NCBI GenBank assembly: GCA_031290195.1 | Contig: JAITOA010000021.1 | Span: 1-36,748, forward strand | Origin: Puniceicoccales bacterium | GTDB lineage: Bacteria; Verrucomicrobiota; Verrucomicrobiia; Opitutales; JAIRLM01 | DNA: 36,748 nucleotides | Direction: 5' to 3' | Part shown: piece by piece, positions 7,807-14,680 of the stretch | Position numbering within the stretch: position 1 is the first letter of the stretch | Layout of the letters: every line of letters begins with the position of its first letter | Made by a program: the position numbers and the translations under genes | The notes under the pieces: model-generated | The model's input: only the letters and a program-made list of their open reading frames with translations | Told to the model about the DNA's origin: nothing | The model's database searches: none

Positions 7807-8094
7807 GTGCTACCGCCACCAACGTACCCGTTCCGCCACATAATCCTCAGCCAGCTATTCCGCCTTTCTCCCCGGGCTCTGTCGGAAAAACAGCTATGGT
7901 TGACCCTGCTTTTGGAAGGCTTTCGGCCACACTTCGGAGAATTTAAAAATACCCTGGTTGCCCTCGTAAAATCGGGACAACTGGAGCGCCAGGGCGCCCC
8001 AACGGGCAACCTCTACCGTCTTGCGGAACGACCCTGGGGGGACTGCATGGCCGCCATCGTCGAAGAACTCAGAACCGGAATACTCCATGACTAA
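7807..8094 (+). CDS. Small winged-helix-like protein of a Mu-like packaging module
   Basis: A 95-residue protein starting at GTG 7807. Helices FRHIILSQLFRLSPR and KQLWLTLLLEGFRP, a recognition-type helix FGEFKNTLVALVKSGQLERQ and a following strand-turn-strand (GAPTGNLYRLAERP) fit a winged helix-turn-helix DNA-binding fold. In Mu-like phages a small winged-helix protein (gp26 position) precedes the terminase genes, and that is the position here. It overlaps the next gene by 8 bp. The family assignment rests on fold pattern and context only. It may be a DNA-recognition part of the packaging complex or a regulator. Confidence 0.5.
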   Translation: MLPPPTYPFRHIILSQLFRLSPRALSEKQLWLTLLLEGFRPHFGEFKNTLVALVKSGQLERQGAPTGNLYRLAERPWGDCMAAIVEELRTGILHD

Positions 8095-8419
8095 AGATTT
8101 CCAGGCACGGCAGAGGCGGATCCGAACCTGCGTAAAAAAATCCCTTCGAGGGGCAGTCCCCATGGAAGACCTGCTGGAAGCCTCCATCGTCTGTGCTCTG
8201 GTCCAACTTTTGGACCGCATCTACCGGGAAGACGGAGAAATCGATTTGGCTGACCTAAACACGGCGTCTGGAGTCATCCAGCGACTCCTTGGAAGCATTC
8301 AACAGGTGACGGAGCTGCGGATGCGGGCACGGGACCTGGCCACTGAATCCACGGAGCGGGGCGCTGGATTTTCCGAGGAAATTCGGCTCCGCATCGAAGA
8401 ACGGCTAAAATTGCTATGA
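8087..8419 (+). CDS. Putative small terminase subunit (Mu gp27 position)
   Basis: A 110-residue, all-helical protein. A basic N-terminus (TKDFQARQRRIRTCVKKSLR) is followed by helices DLLEASIVCALVQLLDRIYR and TASGVIQRLLGSIQQVTELR and a charged C-terminus. The ATG at 8087 overlaps the previous stop, and its own stop shares bases with the ATG of the large terminase (ATGA at 8416-8419), so all three genes are translationally coupled. The position between a winged-helix gene and a gp28-like large terminase is that of the small terminase. I see no specific match to the known gp27 family. The start at 8087 is preferred over an upstream in-frame codon near 8021 because that would overlap the previous gene by 74 bp. 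Confidence 0.5.
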   Translation: MTKDFQARQRRIRTCVKKSLRGAVPMEDLLEASIVCALVQLLDRIYREDGEIDLADLNTASGVIQRLLGSIQQVTELRMRARDLATESTERGAGFSEEIRLRIEERLKLL

Positions 8420-9825
8420 AAATGATCCGGTCAGCGGCCTTCTTTCTCCCCTACCAGGCCAAATGGATTCGAGATAACAGCCGCCTGAAATTGCTGGAAA
8501 AATCCAGGCAAATAGGAATGTCCTGGGCGACTGCCTACCGAATGGTCCGCTGCCACGTGGGTAACCGTCACTGTCCAGATAGCTGGATTTCCTCCAGGGA
8601 CGAACTGCAGGCCAGGCTATTCATCGGCGACTGCCGCCTCTTTGCGTCCCTCTTTGCGGCGGCCGGAAACTCGCCCAAAAATGCGTGGCCCGTCGATGGC
8701 CAGCGCAGTTCCACACTCTCCCTCGCCTTCGCCAACGGCAGCGGCGTCCATTCCCTTTCCTCCAGCCCCGATGCCCAGGCGGGGAAACGGGGAAATCGCG
8801 TCCTCGATGAATTCGCCCTCCACGGTGACCCGAAATTACTTTACTCCATCGCCCTTCCCGGCATCACCTGGGGAGGCCAGCTGGAAATTCTCTCCACGCA
8901 CCGAGGATCCCTCAATTTTTTCAATCAGCTCATCCAAGAGGCCAGTTCCAATGGAAACCCAAAGGGATTTTCTCTGCATCGAGTGACGCTGCAGGACGCG
9001 CTGGAGCAGGGTTTTCTTGAAAAACTTCGGGGAAAATTGCCCGCCGATGACCCCCGTCGCTCCATGGACGAAGCTCGCTACTTCGACTTCATTCGCGCCT
9101 CCTGCCCCGACGAAGCCACCTTCCAGCAGGAGTTCATGTGCTGCCCCATGGACGACGGGTCCGCCTTCCTTTCCTGTGACCTCATCGGAGGCTGTGAATT
9201 CCTCCCCACGGAACCCTGGGAAATTTCCCTTCCTTCCGAAGGGGGGACTGGCCTAGTTCCGGCCAATCCCTGCTACCTGGGGGTGGACCTGGGAAGGGAC
9301 AATGACCTGAGCGTTTTTTGGCTCCTAGAACTCATTGGGGACGTCCTAGTTACCCGCCGCGTGGATTGCCTCAACCGTCGGCCATTCGTCGAGCAGGAAC
9401 GGCTGCTGGCGGCATTTCTCTCCCTGTCCCTCCTCCGCCGTGTCTGCATCGATCAAACGGGCCTGGGCCGGCAATTTGTGGAGCAGGCTATTTCCCGCTT
9501 TGGGCAACACCGCGTCGAGGGTGTCACCTTCACGGCGGCCACAAAGGAAGCGCTGGCCTATCCGCTGCGCAGCGCCTTTGAGCGGAGAGAACTGCGCATT
9601 CCACCCCGGGACGACATTCGCGCCGACCTCCACGCCACCCGCCGGGAAATTACCATCGCCGGCAACATCCGTTTCGCCGCAGACCGGGGAAAAAATGGAC
9701 ACGCGGACCGCTTCTGGGCCCTTGCTCTTGCCCTGCATGCCTTTCGCTCACGCCGCTCTCAGGAAAATACCTGGGCCAGCAACTTCCAATCCGTCGAACG
9801 CAGCCGCCATTTCCTTTTTCTATGA
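8416..9825 (+). CDS. Phage large terminase, Mu gp28-like
   Basis: A 469-residue DNA-packaging ATPase/nuclease. The N-terminal LPYQAKWIRDNSRLKLLEKS leads into the Walker A-type segment EKSRQIGMSWA (residues 28-38), the usual form in Mu gp28-like terminases. SGVHSLSSSPDAQAGKRGN and the Walker B-type VLDEFALHGD follow, then motif III ILSTHRGSLN and SLHRVTLQDALEQG. The C-terminal RNase H-like nuclease has its acidic residues in YLGVDLGRDNDLSVF, CIDQTGLG and HADRFWALALALHA. All hallmark residues are present and the gene looks intact. No portal, head or tail genes follow; the next genes are effector-like. It is therefore an orphan packaging module, either a prophage remnant or a domesticated set. 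Confidence 0.9.
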   Translation: MKMIRSAAFFLPYQAKWIRDNSRLKLLEKSRQIGMSWATAYRMVRCHVGNRHCPDSWISSRDELQARLFIGDCRLFASLFAAAGNSPKNAWPVDGQRSSTLSLAFANGSGVHSLSSSPDAQAGKRGNRVLDEFALHGDPKLLYSIALPGITWGGQLEILSTHRGSLNFFNQLIQEASSNGNPKGFSLHRVTLQDALEQGFLEKLRGKLPADDPRRSMDEARYFDFIRASCPDEATFQQEFMCCPMDDGSAFLSCDLIGGCEFLPTEPWEISLPSEGGTGLVPANPCYLGVDLGRDNDLSVFWLLELIGDVLVTRRVDCLNRRPFVEQERLLAAFLSLSLLRRVCIDQTGLGRQFVEQAISRFGQHRVEGVTFTAATKEALAYPLRSAFERRELRIPPRDDIRADLHATRREITIAGNIRFAADRGKNGHADRFWALALALHAFRSRRSQENTWASNFQSVERSRHFLFL

Positions 9826-10065
9826 CTCCGTGCTGCAAAATAGACTTCCTTCAAAATGCGTTTGCCCGCTCCAAGCCGCATGGACGCTGAAATTAACGGC
9901 CATTAAAAATGGGCTTGCTTTGCGTAACTTTCCCTGAGAGAGGGTATTCGAATAGCGTGCCGCGGATATTCTAGGAGTAGTTGAGGAAAATGCAACCCCA
10001 TTTCGTAGAAGTTTTGAAGCCTGTGAATGGGGTGACATTTCTGCAAGAAGGCTAATGTTTTTTAT

Positions 10066-10095
10066 TTGACAAATTTTGACTGTACCGTCCATCAT
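10066..10095 (+). promoter_or_regulatory. Candidate promoter giving a near-leaderless transcript
   Basis: A perfect -35 hexamer TTGACA (10066-10071) is followed after 18 bp by CATCAT (10090-10095), which matches TATAAT at four of six bases. The expected transcription start falls on or next to the GTG at 10101, so the mRNA would have no leader. This agrees with the absence of a ribosome site. The rest of 9826-10100 holds no gene I can support. Confidence 0.4.
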
Positions 10096-10100
10096 AGACC

Positions 10101-11876
10101 GTGATTAATTCCGTATCCTCAGAGCCAAAGGGAGACAAGAGCCACGTTGGAAGAAATTTAGTCGCCGTGTCTTCTGTGGGAATTGCTGGAGCCATTGGCG
10201 GTGTGTGTACCCTAACCTTGGCCTATGGGTTGTCTTTTTTCGCGGCATTGCTAAGTCCCTGGGTCATCGTTCCGGCCGTCGTCGCCATTGCCTCCCTGCT
10301 CGCGTATCTATTTTCCATTCGGAACTCGAAGAGCGTACCCACAAATGTTCCAATAGTCAACCCGATGCAACGATCTGAAAATTATTACAATTGGGCCGTG
10401 GAGACGCCTGCATCCTCCGATGCACAGGCTTTGGCTGGCAAATTGGACGGACAAAAATTCAATTGGGATGAAAAGGTGACACCGGGGGAATTTGTGAAAT
10501 TCGTGAGGAAGGAAATTGCAACCATTCCGCCGGATGAAAAAAGCCATCTACTCCTTGAAGTAGCAAAATTAGTTTCACAAAATCAGCGAGATGCATGCCG
10601 GCATAGCGCCGTCGCAATGCTCACATTCCTAGCCGATGGATTAACCATTCAAAGTATCGATGATGAAACGAGAATGACACGCAAGGGAGAATTATCGGCG
10701 CGTGTGCGCAAGGAGAGTGGAGACGAAGAACAGCGCGTTCTTAAGAAAATAATCCTCTCCGGTGCAAAAGGTCTAGATGTAATGTATTCCCATGCCTGCG
10801 GTGAACTTAGCAAATATTTGCAATCCATTGATTTCCAGGCAAAGGTCGTTGGATCCATACCGGCGATGTGGATAGACACCCCCGTTGTCAGCATGGAAAA
10901 AATTGATGGCGTGGAAGTCGAGTCCTTATTTTCCACGGGAATTACGATCGAAGAATATAATTCCTTCATCGACAATCGTTCCGAAGGAGTGAAAAATAGA
11001 GAGGATTTTTTCATTAAGGAACAATGTATTATAGGAAGAGGAAAAAATTATATCGCATGTTGGAAAGGTCATGGAAGCGAATTTGAAAATTATGACCACT
11101 ATTGTATTTGCCGAAACGGCACAATTCAAGATTTGTCTAGTCTCGAAAAAAACATCGAAGGTGGTTCATTTGGTTTTGTTAATTGGAGGGCCATTTTTAG
11201 GCCTTTTCTTGCAGATGATTCACTCCACTACTGCATCGTGGGCGAGGACGTGGGCAAAATCTTCAAACAACATTTTCCTTTTTTCCCGTCCGAAAAAGGT
11301 GGCGAGCTACTAAGTCAGCTAATCTGGGCCGAAATAATGGGGCAAATTATTGCCCACGGCGACCTGGAAACGAGCTCAAATATCATGTTTGGAGGAGATA
11401 ATCAGTCCGTTCTCATTGGCACCGACAAAAAAATGAAAATGGACTCTCCGGAGATAGACAGTTCCCGTTTCCCGATCCTAGACGAAGCCATGGCGAAGGC
11501 CATCGAAGGCATCGACGTTGGGAGAGTTGGAGAAATTCTCGACAAACGCCTAATGCCGGCAAATGTTAGGAATGCGATGGGGAGACGCATTGCAAAATTA
11601 AAGAAAATGGTTACCCAAATGAGGGCCGCCGAGAAAATTATTGGAGTCGATGATTGGAAGTCGCAGCAAATAGAAATTGCCATGCAAACCCGGTTTAAGG
11701 ATTGCCTTCGAGGCCGACGCATCTCCTTCCATAGGCTTAAATTTCTTGCAGGTAATCGACACGCACCTTATTTGCAACCTGACCATCAGGCTTTCAAGGA
11801 CATTAGACTTCTAGGGCAAGGCGCCAAAGATACCGAAGCGGAAATTTATCTGCAAAAGGTTGTTTCGTTAATTTAG
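10101..11876 (+). CDS. Putative membrane-inserted T3S effector with degenerate kinase-like signature
   Basis: A 591-residue protein that I do not recognise as a named family. After a polar N-terminus (1-18) comes a bilobed hydrophobic hairpin, about 19-42 and 50-73 with a Pro-containing turn, and no signal peptidase site. This layout is typical of chlamydial Inc-type injected proteins. The long remainder is soluble. Two segments recall atypical kinases: VVSMEKIDGVEVESLF (from about 263), similar to the hinge wording of ABC1/UbiB-type kinases, and IIAHGDLETSSNIMF (about 416-430), like the HGDxxxxN catalytic loop but with one residue too many before Asn427. A clear DFG Asp is missing (IGTDKKM follows), so it may be a pseudokinase or no kinase at all. 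The sequence before the loop (QLIWAEIMGQIIA) resembles the same place in the three paralogues downstream (ESAIWCQLHCLI). Start is GTG, and the next in-frame Met is beyond the hairpin. The gene is AT-richer than housekeeping neighbours. Confidence 0.6.
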   Translation: MINSVSSEPKGDKSHVGRNLVAVSSVGIAGAIGGVCTLTLAYGLSFFAALLSPWVIVPAVVAIASLLAYLFSIRNSKSVPTNVPIVNPMQRSENYYNWAVETPASSDAQALAGKLDGQKFNWDEKVTPGEFVKFVRKEIATIPPDEKSHLLLEVAKLVSQNQRDACRHSAVAMLTFLADGLTIQSIDDETRMTRKGELSARVRKESGDEEQRVLKKIILSGAKGLDVMYSHACGELSKYLQSIDFQAKVVGSIPAMWIDTPVVSMEKIDGVEVESLFSTGITIEEYNSFIDNRSEGVKNREDFFIKEQCIIGRGKNYIACWKGHGSEFENYDHYCICRNGTIQDLSSLEKNIEGGSFGFVNWRAIFRPFLADDSLHYCIVGEDVGKIFKQHFPFFPSEKGGELLSQLIWAEIMGQIIAHGDLETSSNIMFGGDNQSVLIGTDKKMKMDSPEIDSSRFPILDEAMAKAIEGIDVGRVGEILDKRLMPANVRNAMGRRIAKLKKMVTQMRAAEKIIGVDDWKSQQIEIAMQTRFKDCLRGRRISFHRLKFLAGNRHAPYLQPDHQAFKDIRLLGQGAKDTEAEIYLQKVVSLI

Positions 11877-11897
11877 TTCCTGCCACCGCGACGGAAC

Positions 11898-11922
11898 CGG
11901 CACCGCTTCGGAAACGGTGCCG
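11898..11922 (+). terminator. Strong hairpin after the 591-residue effector-like gene
   Basis: CGGCACCG (11898-11905) and CGGTGCCG (11915-11922) form a perfect 8-bp stem around a 9-base loop, 22 bp after the stop at 11876. No T-run follows at once (TTTT only at about 11945), so it may be a transcription end, an mRNA-stability stem or a pause site rather than a classic intrinsic terminator. Confidence 0.45.
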
Positions 11923-12021
11923 CAGAGATTCCGCTCCCGGTGCAGTTTTCAAATAATTTTCCAGAAAGTGAATGCCGCGTTCGCCCCCCTCCCGCCATGG
12001 ATGAGCCGTCTAACATTTAGA

Positions 12022-12286
12022 TCTTGCAAAGTTTTATCCATGCGCCAATGGAGGTTCATTGGAGCGGATGGCATATGAGTGTAGTTCCCGGTGAAGAAAG
12101 TGCGGACTTCGTGCAAATTTTGGCCGCGAGGATGGCGCCGGCACCGGACAGAAGTATTGTTGTCAAAATATTTGCAACTTCCCTGGCAGTCATCGGAAGT
12201 GTCGTCACCTATCCCGTTGTGGTGGCTGTTGGATTGTTAACATTACCTTTCCTATGGATTGGAAAAATAGAGTCCTTCCGCAAAAA
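12022..12286 (+). repeat. 265-bp 5' module, copy 1
   Basis: Positions 12022-12286 match 14416-14680 without gaps at a constant offset of 2394 bp. I count 12 mismatches (about 95% identity). The module covers the TTG start, the N-terminal polar segment and the hydrophobic hairpin, and the identity stops abruptly after CCGCAAAAA. Confidence 0.93.
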
Positions 12287-14414
12287 TATATTTGCTGCCA
12301 TTACCTTCGGGTTTCTGCGCACTTTTTTCCATGGAATGTTCGGAAAAATTGAACCCGTAGAAAAAAACAAAAAAGAAAAATCGGTCGCACCTCGTGAACC
12401 CGAACCAGATGAGGTTGAAGTAGTCCAACATCAAGAAGAGGACCAACCCTCCGAGAAAAAAGCCACGGAACCGTGTTTGGACATCCAAGAAAAACTGGAG
12501 GCACCGGTCATCTGGGAAGAATCTGAAAAACTTGTGCAGGTCAAGGACGAGCTTCGCGCATCACTGGAATCCATCGGCGGGGACATCGGCGGGGAGATAG
12601 ATAAATTTTTGAATGTGGAATTGGCCGTTGGGGAGTTGTGCAGCATCGCGGAATTTTTGAGTAAAAATGAAACCCAAATCTTCGTTGGGGGCCAAAACGG
12701 AAAATATTCGCTCGCCAAGTTTGTCAATGCCGTGGCCAATGATCCATCTACTTTTGGGCGGGCGTTTTCCTGGCTTCAATTTGCGAGCGCCTGCGAAGGC
12801 CTTGCTGGACTCAAAAGTTGCTATGCTAAAAGACAGACAATCATAGGCTTTCCCGCCATAAAGAGCGATATAATGAATGGGTTGAATGAAAATCAAATGG
12901 TGCCACTGTGCGGGACTTTGAGAAAAACCCTAGAGGCCATCATAGATGTGGAGATAGAAATTTTAGAAACTAGTAAAACAGAGGAAAACAATTGGCTGAC
13001 AGCTCCTCCGTCGGAGAACACTACCGCCGAACAAACGCTCTCCAATTTTCTGGAAGCGCTGAACGAAGCACACAATATTGCAATTTGCAAAATAGAAAAT
13101 TTTGCAAGATTATTTTTCGACAAAGAAAATCCTATGGTGAATGAAGAACAGGTTCGCTATGCCTATGTACAAATCATGTGTGAACTTGGAAAGGATCTTT
13201 CTAAAGTTTTCGATGGAAATGAATATCAATACAGCATTGATTGCGATAAAATTCTGAATACCGCAGGAGTGGTTCCGGCAACCGGTCCGGAAATTGCTAG
13301 TTCTGTAGTGACGAAGTCTGCATTTCTTGCTCAGGCAGGGGGAGCCGTGGAGCAATCTAAGTGTTTACTTGCGATTAAACCTAAAAAAGTTGGCAAATCG
13401 TTGGGAAAAATATGCCTTCCACATTTTTTCCCGGGAATTTTCTTTGGCGGAGCTGGCCTAGCTTCGGTAGTTTTTCGTGTGAATTTTGGAGGTGCTGGCA
13501 TTCGTTTCATCCGTCCTTTATTTTCGAAAGACGCTGAATCGCAAGCGTTTATAAACGCAACCGCCCTTGGGCGCTCCTACGTGAAAAGTACGCAGGAAAA
13601 TCCAAATGTAGAAGGGAGGACATTGGCCTGCTGCGCAATCGGGAAGCAAATGGCAAAACTCTCCGGCGGAACCTATGCATCCCCTACGTTTGACGCGGAA
13701 ATTCTAACCAGCCCAAATGGAGGCGAGAAGTACCTCTCCATGACACCCGCCGGAACGCAAACTCTGAAAAAATACTTGCATTCGGAAGATGGCGAACACC
13801 CGTCGGAAGTAACGATTGAAAGCTCCATCTGGTGCCAATTGTTTAATTTCATCGTCGGCCAATTGGATGGCCATTGGCAAAATCTCATGGTCGATGCAGA
13901 CGGAATTGTGCGGGCCATCGACCCTGGACTAACTTTCCCGTCCTACGATTTAGGAACGAACGGAGAAGAAATGATTACGAATATGGCCGTTGCACTTGTT
14001 GAAAATCATGCAGTTTACAAAAAAGCAGGAATTCCCAGCACGAAAAAGTATCTGGAGGAAAATTCAGCTCTCGCAAATATCTTTCCAGAATTACCTCCAA
14101 TGACGGAGAAAATGGCATCCGTTCTCATGGAAATTTCCCAGCCCGGTAGTTCTGCAAGGGAGGAATTGATTAATACGCTGAAGTCCAATGGAATGATCGG
14201 TGAAGAAATCCAGGCGGAGAATACTAGACTCGACGTTATTTGGAAACAATTACAGAATCCCGGACCGGTCATTGTCGGAAAAGACGAAACATTTCGTTCC
14301 CTATGGGATCAAAATTCTTCCCCGCTCACTGATAAAACTTCCCTGCTGCGCAAGCACTGGGTGGAACTCTACGAGGCCCAGCCCGCCACGGATGGACCCC
14401 CGCCTACCACTTAA
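12024..14414 (+). CDS. Membrane-anchored kinase-like effector candidate, paralogue A
   Basis: A 796-residue protein, first of three tandem paralogues. In order: a polar N-terminus (1-43) suited to T3S export; a hydrophobic hairpin (about 46-79) and an amphipathic segment ITFGFLRTFF (93-102); a charged linker rich in Glu, Lys and Pro (107-170); a helical domain (about 175-400) shared by all three; then a C-terminal kinase-like domain. That domain has a glycine-rich segment FFGGAGLASVVFRVNF, a conserved GIRFIR, a helix GKQMAKLSGG, a hinge-like KYLSMTPAGTQTL, the loop GQLDGHWQNLMV (Asp615, His617, Asn620) and AIDPGLTFP (Asp633). The order and spacing match PI3/4-kinase-like and related atypical kinases (DxHxxN then DxG). 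No signal peptide. TTG 12024 is the start that fits the conserved module; it follows an in-frame TAG by one codon, and there is no ribosome site. ATG 12048 is the alternative. Activity and substrate are unknown. Confidence 0.7.
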   Translation: MQSFIHAPMEVHWSGWHMSVVPGEESADFVQILAARMAPAPDRSIVVKIFATSLAVIGSVVTYPVVVAVGLLTLPFLWIGKIESFRKNIFAAITFGFLRTFFHGMFGKIEPVEKNKKEKSVAPREPEPDEVEVVQHQEEDQPSEKKATEPCLDIQEKLEAPVIWEESEKLVQVKDELRASLESIGGDIGGEIDKFLNVELAVGELCSIAEFLSKNETQIFVGGQNGKYSLAKFVNAVANDPSTFGRAFSWLQFASACEGLAGLKSCYAKRQTIIGFPAIKSDIMNGLNENQMVPLCGTLRKTLEAIIDVEIEILETSKTEENNWLTAPPSENTTAEQTLSNFLEALNEAHNIAICKIENFARLFFDKENPMVNEEQVRYAYVQIMCELGKDLSKVFDGNEYQYSIDCDKILNTAGVVPATGPEIASSVVTKSAFLAQAGGAVEQSKCLLAIKPKKVGKSLGKICLPHFFPGIFFGGAGLASVVFRVNFGGAGIRFIRPLFSKDAESQAFINATALGRSYVKSTQENPNVEGRTLACCAIGKQMAKLSGGTYASPTFDAEILTSPNGGEKYLSMTPAGTQTLKKYLHSEDGEHPSEVTIESSIWCQLFNFIVGQLDGHWQNLMVDADGIVRAIDPGLTFPSYDLGTNGEEMITNMAVALVENHAVYKKAGIPSTKKYLEENSALANIFPELPPMTEKMASVLMEISQPGSSAREELINTLKSNGMIGEEIQAENTRLDVIWKQLQNPGPVIVGKDETFRSLWDQNSSPLTDKTSLLRKHWVELYEAQPATDGPPPTT

Positions 14415-14415
14415 G

Positions 14416-14680
14416 TCTTGCAAAGTTTTATCCATGTGCCAATGGAAGTCCATTGGAGCGGATGGCGTATGAGTGTAGTTTCCGGTGAAGAAAGTGCGGA
14501 CTTCGTGCAAATTTTGGCCGCGAGGATGGCGCCGGCACCGGACAGAAGTATTGTTGTTAAAATATTTGCAACTTCCCTGGCAATCATCGGCAGCGTCGTC
14601 ACCTATCCCGTTGTGGTGGCTGTTGGATTGCTAACATTATCTTTCCTATGGATTGGAAAAATGGAGTCCTTCCGCAAAAA
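14416..14680 (+). repeat. 265-bp 5' module, copy 2
   Basis: The second copy of the module at 12022-12286, again beginning at the TTG start and ending after CCGCAAAAA. Beyond it the two genes drop to ordinary paralogue similarity, which points to recent gene conversion or duplication limited to this block. Confidence 0.93.

Noticed and set aside
9932-9944. CCCTGAGAGAGGG, with CTGAGA reminiscent of a TPP riboswitch
   Set aside because: Only a 4-bp stem; the rest of the conserved TPP core is absent and no thiamine gene follows.
9820-10095. Minus-strand frame of 91 codons between the terminase and the 591-residue gene
   Set aside because: No ribosome site, no recognisable motif, and it runs over the candidate promoter.
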